Shown one piece after another: positions 6,226-12,739 of a stretch of DNA of 15,640 nucleotides; within the stretch, counting starts at the first letter, position 1, and each line of letters begins with the position of its first letter. The stretch is from NCBI GenBank assembly GCA_007133875.1, contig SLLW01000386.1, forward strand, positions 1 to 15,640, read 5' to 3'. A program made the position numbers and the translations under genes. The notes beneath the pieces were generated by a model. The model worked only from the letters and a program-made list of their open reading frames with translations, did no database searches and was not told where the DNA came from. The DNA is from Balneolales bacterium (GTDB taxonomy: Bacteria > Bacteroidota > Rhodothermia > Balneolales > Natronogracilivirgulaceae).

Positions 6226-8649
6226 ATGAAAATCTCGTACAACTGGCTCTCCCGATATCTATCCGAAATCCCGGACCCATTGAAAACCGCCGACCATCTG
6301 ACCCTCACCGGACTGGAAGTTGAAGAGGTTGCGCAGACCGGCCCGAACCTCGATGGTATTGTGGTTGGTGAAGTGACCGGGGTCAAGCCGCATCCCGATG
6401 CCGACAGGCTGGTGGTTTGTCAGGTGGATATCGGTGATGGTGAACCCTCACAAATTGTCTGTGGTGCTCCCAATGTGGCAGCCGGACAAAAGGTGCCTGT
6501 GGCAACGATCGGATCGGTCCTGCCCAAACCACTGCCTGACGGAAAGCCCTTTAAAATCAAAAAAGCAAAAATTCGGGGACAAAAATCCTCCGGTATGATC
6601 TGCGCCGAGGATGAGCTCGGGCTGGGCGATGATCACAGCGGCATCATGGTGCTCGACAGCAGTCTTGCTGCCGGCACGCCCTTCGCAGAGGCAGCCGGTG
6701 CCGACAGCGATTCTGTTTTTGAAATCGGACTTACCCCGAACCGGCCGGATGCAACCTGTCACCTCGGTGTGGCCCGTGACCTGGCCGCCGTGACCGGTGC
6801 CAAATTGACAAAACCGCTTGATAATTTGCCGACGGTATCGGATGGACTGCAACAGGATGCGATTCGTATTACCGATCAGGATAAGTGTCATCGTTATGTC
6901 GGAATTCGGATGCGCGGCGTTGCAATCGGAGAGTCACCCCAATGGCTCAAGAACCTGTTGATGGCCATTGGCCTGCGTCCGGTAAACAATGTGGTCGATA
7001 TCACCAATTTTGTACTTCATGAGCTGGGTCAGCCGCTTCACGCGTTTGATTATTCCCAACTCGCCGGTGGAAAGATTGATGTCCGCTCCTTCGATTCCGA
7101 CCGGAAATTCACCACCCTTGACGAAGTAGAGCGGACCGTACCCGCCGGTTCGCTTTTTATCTGTGATGGTGAAAAACCGGTCGCATTGGCCGGTATAATG
7201 GGAGGAATGAACTCCGAAATCACCGAAAGAAGCACCGATCTGCTCATCGAATCGGCCTGGTTCGAACCCACCGGTATTCGCAAAACCGCACGACATCTTG
7301 CACTGCAAACCGATTCCTCCTACCGGTTTGAACGGGGTGTGGATCCGAACATCACCCGGAATGCGGCACTGCGTTGCGCCGAACTGATTCTTGAGTTCTG
7401 TGGCGGAACCATCGAAGGCATGGAGGATGTGCATCCGGTCAAAACCGAAACGATCCAGGTCCCGCTGCGCCATGAACGTCTCAACCGGATACTCGGTGTG
7501 GAACTGGATCCGCCAAAAATCACCGAAATTTTGGAACGGCTGGAAATCCGTACGGCGGAAACATCCGGTAAGGAGCTCGCATGGAACTGTGAGATTCCCA
7601 CATTCCGGCCCGATATCACCTCCGAAATCGACGTGATTGAAGAGGTCGCCAGAATTTTCGACTATAACAACATTCCCGACCCCGAGCGGATTACCATCGC
7701 GACTCCCGAACCGGTCCCATACGGGGAAGCATTCCGGGAAAAAGTGCGCAGTGCAGCTGTAAGTGCCGGCCTCAAGGAGATCTACACCAACAGCCTGCTT
7801 CCGGAGCATTTTCAGGATATTCTTGGCGGGGAATCGGTTGTTGTTCCCACACTCAATCCGATCACCAGGGATCAGGCGCTGATGCGCACCAGCCTCTTGT
7901 ATGGCTTCCTTCGTTCCGCGGCGTATAACTTCAACCGCAATGTGCCCGGTGTGCAATTTTTCGAAACCGGAAACATCTTTCGGCGCGATGAAGGTGGCGG
8001 TACCTGGATAAACGGCATTCACGAAGCGACGCATCTTCATGTGGGCATTGCGGGGCGAACACATTCCGGCCACTGGAAATCACCGGCCCGGACGTTTGAT
8101 TTATTCGATCTGAAGTCGCTGGTCCTCTCCATCCTGCGAACGCTTGGAATCGAAGGATTCGTAAGCTGGAAATCGACCGGCGACGGCCTGCAACTTCTGG
8201 CAAATGGAAAAGATCAAAAACTGGTCGGTACACTGACAGCCGTTGATACTGAGTGGAAAAAACGGACCGAAGTGGAAACTGTGGCGTGGTCGGCGGAGTT
8301 GGATATTGCCCGGTTACAGGAGTTGTCCCTGCACAACCGCAACCGAACGTACATACCTGTTTCACGCTTTCCCTCCTTCGAATTTGACCTTGCGCTGGTT
8401 GTCGACAAATCCGTTGCCGCCGGGGATCTGGAGAGCAGCCTGTATGGCATTGCCGGGGAGAAGCTTAAAACTGTCGAAGTATTTGATGTGTTTGAAGGCG
8501 GTTCTCTCGAAAAAGATCAAAAAAGCATTGCTTTTCGTCTGACGTTTCAGGATAATACCAAAACATTGACCATTAACGACATCGACCCGGTTATTCAGAA
8601 AATTTTAAAGAAACTCGGGAAGCAATTCTCTGCACAATTGCGATCATAA
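6226..8649 (+). CDS. pheT: Phenylalanine--tRNA ligase beta subunit
   Basis: This 807-residue protein is the normal full-length beta subunit, partner of PheS. Domains in order: N-terminal helix and EMAP-II-like tRNA-binding domain (about 40-150, with HPDADRL and IVCGAPNV); B3/B4 editing domain (about 210-385, with RPVNNVVDITN and SSYRFERGVDPN); B5 domain (about 405-475, ending FRPDITSEIDVIEEVAR); an inactive class II-like core (about 490-700); and a C-terminal ferredoxin-fold anticodon-binding domain (about 714-806). The editing domain hydrolyses Tyr-tRNA-Phe. The ATG at 6226 gives the classic MKISYNWL opening. TAACC ends one base before the start, with another AACC at 6214. The downstream coiled-coil gene starts 50 bases later, so cotranscription is likely. 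Confidence 0.98.
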   Translation: MKISYNWLSRYLSEIPDPLKTADHLTLTGLEVEEVAQTGPNLDGIVVGEVTGVKPHPDADRLVVCQVDIGDGEPSQIVCGAPNVAAGQKVPVATIGSVLPKPLPDGKPFKIKKAKIRGQKSSGMICAEDELGLGDDHSGIMVLDSSLAAGTPFAEAAGADSDSVFEIGLTPNRPDATCHLGVARDLAAVTGAKLTKPLDNLPTVSDGLQQDAIRITDQDKCHRYVGIRMRGVAIGESPQWLKNLLMAIGLRPVNNVVDITNFVLHELGQPLHAFDYSQLAGGKIDVRSFDSDRKFTTLDEVERTVPAGSLFICDGEKPVALAGIMGGMNSEITERSTDLLIESAWFEPTGIRKTARHLALQTDSSYRFERGVDPNITRNAALRCAELILEFCGGTIEGMEDVHPVKTETIQVPLRHERLNRILGVELDPPKITEILERLEIRTAETSGKELAWNCEIPTFRPDITSEIDVIEEVARIFDYNNIPDPERITIATPEPVPYGEAFREKVRSAAVSAGLKEIYTNSLLPEHFQDILGGESVVVPTLNPITRDQALMRTSLLYGFLRSAAYNFNRNVPGVQFFETGNIFRRDEGGGTWINGIHEATHLHVGIAGRTHSGHWKSPARTFDLFDLKSLVLSILRTLGIEGFVSWKSTGDGLQLLANGKDQKLVGTLTAVDTEWKKRTEVETVAWSAELDIARLQELSLHNRNRTYIPVSRFPSFEFDLALVVDKSVAAGDLESSLYGIAGEKLKTVEVFDVFEGGSLEKDQKSIAFRLTFQDNTKTLTINDIDPVIQKILKKLGKQFSAQLRS

Positions 8650-8699
8650 ATGTTGTTTATTATTCGTAATCTGAGCGTTCACCTTAAAGAGCGCGAATC

Positions 8700-9116
8700 G
8701 TGACCTATCAGGAACAACCATACTATCAGGAATTTCGGGAGCTGCTCAAAAAGCTGATAGACAGTGTCTCGGAATTAAAGGGCGAAAAAAAACGACTTGA
8801 AGAAGAAAATCGAACTTTGAGCGATGAGCTTAAATCGGTTCGGTCAGAACTCTCAGGTGCCCGGAAAGAGATTGACGCATTGAATGCGGAAGTGTTACAC
8901 GGCCCGGAAGAGCATACCGGCCGGGAGGCCACCTCTGATGCAGGCAAAAAGACGGATACGCAAAGCGGCCCGAAATCGTTTATTCCGGCAGAAAACAACA
9001 CGTCACCATCCCTCTTTGATAATCTCACGGAAAACGAGAAAATGGTACTGCGTCAGCAAATCAACGATCTGATCTCCCGAATTGACCGACATATAAGCAA
9101 AACCGGCGATGCCTGA
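8700..9116 (+). CDS. Small coiled-coil protein, possibly ZapB-like, encoded before zapA
   Basis: This 138-residue acidic protein starts at GTG. Upstream in frame there is a stop within 40 bases and no ATG, which fixes the start. Residues about 12-70 have strong heptad character with many Glu, Lys, Leu and Arg (for example KKRLEEENRTLSDELKSVRS). Residues 71-105 are polar and probably disordered. The C-terminal 30 residues (FDNLTENEKMVLRQQINDLI) form a second amphipathic helix. There is no signal peptide or membrane segment. It overlaps zapA by eight bases, so the two are translationally coupled. A small coiled-coil protein next to zapA suggests a ZapA-linked FtsZ-ring factor; this comes from context and shape, not a recognised family match. 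Confidence 0.85.
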   Translation: MTYQEQPYYQEFRELLKKLIDSVSELKGEKKRLEEENRTLSDELKSVRSELSGARKEIDALNAEVLHGPEEHTGREATSDAGKKTDTQSGPKSFIPAENNTSPSLFDNLTENEKMVLRQQINDLISRIDRHISKTGDA

Positions 9117-9456
9117 TAAAAAAGATGCCATAAAATCGATAAAAGTCTCCATTTTGGGCAAACAGTATCCCCTGAAAATCAATGAGGGGGATGAAGAGAT
9201 GATGTACCAAATTGCCGAGTATGTTGACAAGCGGTTTCATGATTTCCGGAAAGCACTTATAAACCAGTCAGAACCTACCATCATGGTGCTTGCATCGCTG
9301 AGTATTGCCGAAGAGCTGTTTATGTATAATGAGGGCAAACAGCCTGATAACAGTCCCGCAGCACGGGAAATTTTTTCCGAAATAAATACCTCCCTCCGTG
9401 AAATTGTAGATGACATTGAGCGTAAAAATAGCGATATTAAAAGTGAAAGAGCTTAA
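9109..9456 (+). CDS. zapA: Cell division protein ZapA
   Basis: This 115-residue protein has the ZapA layout. A short N-terminal globular head (IKVSILGKQYPLKINEGDEE) is followed by YQIAEYVDKRF and a long C-terminal helix that forms the dimeric/tetrameric coiled coil. ZapA binds FtsZ in the cytosol and bundles protofilaments at the division site. The ATG at 9109 lies inside the end of the preceding gene in another frame (8-base overlap). The 6S-type RNA begins a few bases after the stop, as with zapA-ssrS in many bacteria; this supports both calls. Confidence 0.93.
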   Translation: MPDKKDAIKSIKVSILGKQYPLKINEGDEEMMYQIAEYVDKRFHDFRKALINQSEPTIMVLASLSIAEELFMYNEGKQPDNSPAAREIFSEINTSLREIVDDIERKNSDIKSERA

Positions 9457-9458
9457 GC

Positions 9459-9644
9459 GCTTTTGAGGCAGGATTAACATAAACAAGCACAACACTCAAA
9501 AACCAGGGCGTTTTTCTTCGTCCGGCAATGCCAGGCCTCACGTCACTTCGTGTGAATAGTGGAAGGCAGACCCGGTACGAGTGGATGCCCGCACTGTCAT
9601 AGACGGTAGCTTGTCTTGTGCCTGCTTCATTAGCGTTTTTTTTT
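9459..9644 (+). ncRNA. ssrS: Probable 6S RNA
   Basis: The 262-base gap after zapA has no coding potential but folds as a long rod of about 185 nt. The closing stem pairs TGAGGCAGG (9464-9472) with CCTGCTTCA (9621-9629), nine pairs with one G-T, extended outward by GCT/AGC (9459-9461, 9632-9634). Inside it, ACAAG (9483-9487) pairs with CTTGT (9615-9619), and GGGC (9506-9509) with GCCC (9587-9590). An apical arm is built from CCGG/CCGG (9522-9525, 9572-9575), GCC..CAC/GTG..GGC, and a terminal TCAC/GTGA hairpin (9543-9555). A T-run at 9636-9644 ends it. 6S RNA mimics an open promoter and binds housekeeping RNA polymerase. The call rests on position after zapA, size and fold. Confidence 0.77.
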
Positions 9645-9718
9645 ACTCCTCATTTTGCACCTTTCCGGAGGGTCTGGTCCAAAACGCAATGACAAAATAG
9701 ACTTCAGGAATCGTTTTC

Positions 9719-10534
9719 ATGTCGCAACCCTTAAAGGTTCTGTTCATCGGTGATATTGTCGGAGCCCCTGGACTTTCACTTCTTGAAACCCTGTTGCCCT
9801 CCCTGATCAGCAAATACGAAGCCCAGTTTGTAATTGCCAATGGTGAGAACTCCCACGAAGGAATGGGCATCAATGAAGAGATCATTCGTACACTGTACGG
9901 ATTGGGGGTTCATGTCATAACCGGTGGAAACCACAGTTTTGCCAAATGGAAAATCTACCCCTACATGAAAACCGATCCGCGGCTATTGCGGCCGATGAAC
10001 TATCCGCGTGGTGCACATGGCTTTGGTTATGGTATTTATGACATTCCCGGGACGAGCCATAAAATCGGAGTGGTTAACCTGCAGGGCCGCACGTATATGC
10101 AACCTATTGACGATCCCTTCCGGGCTGCCGACTGGGTTATTGAGAAAATCAGGGAAGAGACCTCAGCCATTTTTATCGATTTCCATGCCGAAGCTACAGC
10201 CGAGAAAGTAGCTTTTGGATGGTATGTTGACGGAAAAGCATCCGTTGTTGCCGGTACCCATACCCATATCCCAACTGCCGACGCACGCATCCTGCCCAAA
10301 GGCTTGGGGTATATCACCGATGTAGGTATGACCGGCCCATACGAATCTGTTATCGGGATGGATAAGGATACCGCCATAAAACGGTTTTTGCTTCAAACAC
10401 CCCATAAATACAAAACTGCCAACGGAGATAACCGGATTTGCGGCCTGTTCACCAAAATAGACCCCGATACCGGGCGTTGCACCTACATCGAACCGGTAAC
10501 CTTCCCGAAATTTGAAACCGGTAGTGCGTCGTGA
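9719..10534 (+). CDS. YmdB-type (TIGR00282 family) metallophosphoesterase
   Basis: This 271-residue cytosolic metallophosphoesterase aligns along its whole length with B. subtilis YmdB, a phosphodiesterase acting on 2',3'-cyclic nucleotides and linked to developmental switching. The two-metal ligands are in place: D12 (GDIVG), E43 and N44 (NGEN), N71 (GGNH), H156 (IDFHAEAT), H181 and H183 (GTHTHIP). The segment ITDVGMTGPYESVIGMD (199-215) is a family hallmark. The metal loop reads GNHSFAK where YmdB has GNHTWDK, so the Trp-Asp pair is replaced. The ATG at 9719 gives the expected N-terminus. It lies 75 bases after the 6S RNA and overlaps lolD by four bases. The cellular role in this lineage is unknown. 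Confidence 0.9.
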   Translation: MSQPLKVLFIGDIVGAPGLSLLETLLPSLISKYEAQFVIANGENSHEGMGINEEIIRTLYGLGVHVITGGNHSFAKWKIYPYMKTDPRLLRPMNYPRGAHGFGYGIYDIPGTSHKIGVVNLQGRTYMQPIDDPFRAADWVIEKIREETSAIFIDFHAEATAEKVAFGWYVDGKASVVAGTHTHIPTADARILPKGLGYITDVGMTGPYESVIGMDKDTAIKRFLLQTPHKYKTANGDNRICGLFTKIDPDTGRCTYIEPVTFPKFETGSAS

Positions 10535-11232
10535 CAAACAACGATATACTCTTACATGCAGAAGGAATCCACAAAACGTACAGTGGCAAGACCGAACCTG
10601 TAAATGTTCTGCAGGGAGTGGATATCGCCATCCACAGAGACGATATCACTGCCATTGTCGGTGCCAGCGGGTCAGGAAAAAGCACCCTGCTCCATATCCT
10701 GGGGGGGCTGGATCGTCCCGATAAAGGCACCATTCGGTTTCGCAAGAATGACATCGCCCAAATGGACGATGAGGCCCTTGCACGGTTCCGGAACCGGAAC
10801 ATCGGCTTTGTATTCCAGTTTCATCATTTGCTGCCGGAGTTTACTGCACTCGAGAATGTATTCATGCCTGGATTGATCGCCGGAAAACCGATGCCGGAAA
10901 TACGAAAACGGGCCGAACATCTGCTGGATGAAACCGGTCTGAAGGACCGAATGGATCATCGGCCAACCGAACTATCCGGCGGTGAGCAGCAGCGCGTGGC
11001 GGTAGCCAGGGCACTTATGAATGAACCGGAAATCATCATGGCGGATGAACCGACCGGTAACCTTGACGAACGCAATACCGAAAAACTGCTCGATCTTCTG
11101 CTCGCGCTAAAAACAAAAGAGGGCACAGCGATTGTTTTAATCACCCATGACTACCGCATTGCCGGTATTACCCCTTCCGTTTATGAATTAAAAGAGGGTA
11201 AATTAACTGCAAACAAAGTGAATCACTCCTGA
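10531..11232 (+). CDS. lolD: LolD-like ABC transporter ATP-binding protein
   Basis: The 233-residue ATPase has Walker A GASGSGKST (44-52), Q-loop Gln96, signature LSGGEQQ (148-154), Walker B IIMADE (168-173) with catalytic Glu173, and H-loop His206. Its FQFHHLLPEFTALENVFMP stretch (95-113) is the form seen in LolD, the ATPase that drives lipoprotein release from the inner membrane with LolC/LolE. The start is a GTG that overlaps the stop of the preceding gene (GTGA), so translation is coupled. No LolC/E permease is present in the window, so the partner must be encoded elsewhere. Other MacB/FtsE-like ATPases are similar; the LolD label is likely rather than certain. Confidence 0.87.
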   Translation: MTNNDILLHAEGIHKTYSGKTEPVNVLQGVDIAIHRDDITAIVGASGSGKSTLLHILGGLDRPDKGTIRFRKNDIAQMDDEALARFRNRNIGFVFQFHHLLPEFTALENVFMPGLIAGKPMPEIRKRAEHLLDETGLKDRMDHRPTELSGGEQQRVAVARALMNEPEIIMADEPTGNLDERNTEKLLDLLLALKTKEGTAIVLITHDYRIAGITPSVYELKEGKLTANKVNHS

Positions 11233-11264
11233 TTTTGCCATCTGGCAAAACAGTGATATATTTA
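11233..11264 (+). promoter_or_regulatory. Promoter with overlapping palindrome for the TPR gene
   Basis: TTTG at 11234-11237, exactly 19 bases, then TATATTTA at 11257-11264 is the best match in the window to the Bacteroidota promoter (only the last base of -7 differs). The -33 element is embedded in a perfect inverted repeat, TTTTGCCATCTGGCAAAA (11233-11250), which starts directly after the lolD stop. A start near 11270 gives a leader of about 38 bases. The palindrome could be an operator for a dimeric regulator, or an RNA hairpin ending the lolD message. No T-run follows it. Confidence 0.55.
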
Positions 11265-11308
11265 ACTCACTTTTTAACAAATTATTTTTACCAGGTTCAA
11301 TACACAAT

Positions 11309-11995
11309 ATGGCCAAGCGATTAACCAAAGATCAACTCGAGACGGATCCCCTTCTGACCAGTTATTACATTTTCGTCGGATTTCTGAAGCGCAATTTAAC
11401 AGCGGTGATTGCCGGATCTGTTGCAGTACTTCTGATTATTGGCGGAGGTATCTTTTACTTTTTGCACACACAGGCACAGGAACAGGAAGCCCAGGAACTG
11501 CTTGTCCAAACCGAACAGGCATTTCAGATGGGGGAATATGAATTGGCACTGCAAGGTGACGATGCCCAGCTTCGTGTCGGTTTGATCGACATCATCAACG
11601 ATTACGGACGAACAAGCGCCGGTAACCTTGCCCGCTATTATGCCGCTGTGGCCGAATCCGAACTTGGAAATTATGAACAGGCACTCGAGTACATCCGCCG
11701 GTTCGATCCTCCCGAAGGTATTCTGGGAGTAGGCCCGATCGCCATGCATGCCGTTATTCTGGCCAATCTCGGACAATATGAGCAGGCTGCAGATACCTTC
11801 GAAAAGGCGGCAGAGTGGGATGAAAACGACTCAACCACTCCTCAGAATCTGCTCAATGCCGCGGAAGCCTCAATTGAAGCGGAGAACTACAGCCGGGCGT
11901 TGACGTACATCAACCGCATCCTCCAGAAGTATGAAGATGCCGAAGTTGCCGACCGGGCCCGCCGTCTTGAAGGAATGCTGGTCACCTACCAATAG
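11309..11995 (+). CDS. Membrane-anchored tetratricopeptide repeat protein (YfgM-like architecture)
   Basis: This 228-residue protein has a basic cytosolic N-terminus (about 1-30) and one transmembrane helix (AVIAGSVAVLLIIGGGIFYF, about 32-51). Its periplasmic helical part carries TPR-type repeats, for example ARYYAAVAESELGNYEQALEY, HAVILANLGQYEQAADTFEK and AAEASIEAENYSRALTYINR. The single-helix anchor plus TPR domain resembles YfgM, an ancillary SecYEG/periplasmic chaperone partner, but identity is not certain. The ATG at 11309 lies behind an AT-rich leader with its own promoter candidate. A 305-base structured intergenic region follows, ending in a terminator. Confidence 0.87.
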   Translation: MAKRLTKDQLETDPLLTSYYIFVGFLKRNLTAVIAGSVAVLLIIGGGIFYFLHTQAQEQEAQELLVQTEQAFQMGEYELALQGDDAQLRVGLIDIINDYGRTSAGNLARYYAAVAESELGNYEQALEYIRRFDPPEGILGVGPIAMHAVILANLGQYEQAADTFEKAAEWDENDSTTPQNLLNAAEASIEAENYSRALTYINRILQKYEDAEVADRARRLEGMLVTYQ

Positions 11996-12100
11996 AATCG
12001 TGCGGGTGGTGCCTGCATGATTATGATGGTATTTCGCGTTCACGCGATCTGGGGGAGAATGTATCTTTCTTCTGAAATTCTAATGTTAAACTGTGCAACA

Positions 12101-12232
12101 ATAGTCCTGTATCTCCGTAATAGGGGTAAGTGCAGCTAGCGAATAGCTCTGCATGGACAGGACACTATAAAACTACATTGACCTCTAAGTTTTCAGCCCC
12201 GGACATTGATTATGTTCGGGGCTTCATTTTTT
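12101..12232 (+). ncRNA. Candidate structured RNA: three-way junction followed by terminator
   Basis: In the non-coding gap after the TPR gene, ATAG plus TCCTGT (12101-12110) pair with ACAGGA plus CTAT (12157-12162, 12165-12168). This closes a junction with two hairpins. P2 is CTCC/GGGG (12113-12116, 12123-12126) with a 6-base loop. P3 is GTGCAG/CTGCAT (12130-12135, 12149-12154) continued by CTA/TAG around a GCGAA loop. A strong terminator follows at 12195-12232. Upstream are two smaller hairpins (around 12001-12017 and 12034-12047) and a TATCTTTC (12062-12069) that could be a -7 element. I do not recognise the fold as any riboswitch, SRP RNA, tmRNA or ribozyme. It may be a small RNA or a structured 3' UTR. 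Confidence 0.45.
12195..12232 (+). terminator. Intrinsic terminator ending the + strand block
   Basis: AGCCCCGGACAT (12195-12206) pairs with ATGTTCGGGGCT (12212-12223), 12 pairs with one G-T and a 5-base loop, followed by TCATTTTTTAT. No A-run precedes the 5' arm, so it acts mainly on + strand transcripts. It separates them from the converging DUF2721 gene. Confidence 0.92.
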
Positions 12233-12300
12233 ATAGCACCTGAAAGCCCGGGAGGCCGCCTCGACATCCCTGTCACCAATTCCTTACCCCTCCTTGTTCC

Positions 12301-12723
12301 CTATTCCCTGTCCACCGCTGAATCTTTGTCCGCATCCCCACCCATATCACGCAACTGAATATTCAGTGCCTTAATGGATATCTGAATCTCCCATATCGAA
12401 AGCGCAAGTGATGCCAGCAAAAAAAGGAGGCTCGCTCCGAAGGTATACTTGGCGGCTTCCATCAGCCCCTGAAAAAGCAGCAGCATACAGAGTGCCGACA
12501 GAAACAGGCTGATGACCCCAAGTACCTGCATATCCCGAGTCAAACGGGTTCGTAAGCGCAGGTTGGATATCTGGGAGATGATGAGTGGATCTTTTTTTTC
12601 AAGGTACTGCTTGTGAAGATTGCGTATCAGGGTGGCCAGGGTGAGGAACCTGTTGGTATACGCCAGTAAAAGCAGGGAAATTGCCGGGAAGAGCAGTGCC
12701 GGTGTGGCCAGGTCAAGGGACAT
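12301..12723 (-). CDS. DUF2721-type small membrane protein
   Basis: From the ATG at 12721-12723 the product has 140 residues. It starts MSLDLATPALLFPAISLLLL, which matches the usual DUF2721 opening with an N-terminal membrane helix followed by AYTNRFLTLA. Two further hydrophobic helices follow (VLGVISLFLSALCMLLLF and TFGASLLFLLASLALSIW), with basic RTRLTR between, so three membrane spans are likely. The C-terminus is short and acidic. A longer reading starting at 12795 would overlap ppc by 56 bases and add an atypical N-terminus. The gene sits 16 bases after the ppc stop and is probably cotranscribed with it. The function of the family is unknown. Confidence 0.85.
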   Translation of the reverse strand: MSLDLATPALLFPAISLLLLAYTNRFLTLATLIRNLHKQYLEKKDPLIISQISNLRLRTRLTRDMQVLGVISLFLSALCMLLLFQGLMEAAKYTFGASLLFLLASLALSIWEIQISIKALNIQLRDMGGDADKDSAVDRE

Positions 12724-12739
12724 AACATTCAACGTTTTT

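Noticed and set aside
6934..8073. A 379-residue open frame on the minus strand
   Set aside because: It lies wholly inside pheT on the opposite strand, reads like an antisense shadow, and has no recognisable domain.
11233..11250. Palindrome after lolD as an intrinsic terminator
   Set aside because: No T-run follows the 3' arm, and the sequence coincides with a good promoter -33 element.
12101..12168. SRP RNA, tmRNA, integron attC site or known riboswitch
   Set aside because: The SRP apical motif, tRNA-like ends, attC core sites and known aptamer cores (TPP, purine, cobalamin, c-di-GMP, fluoride) are absent.
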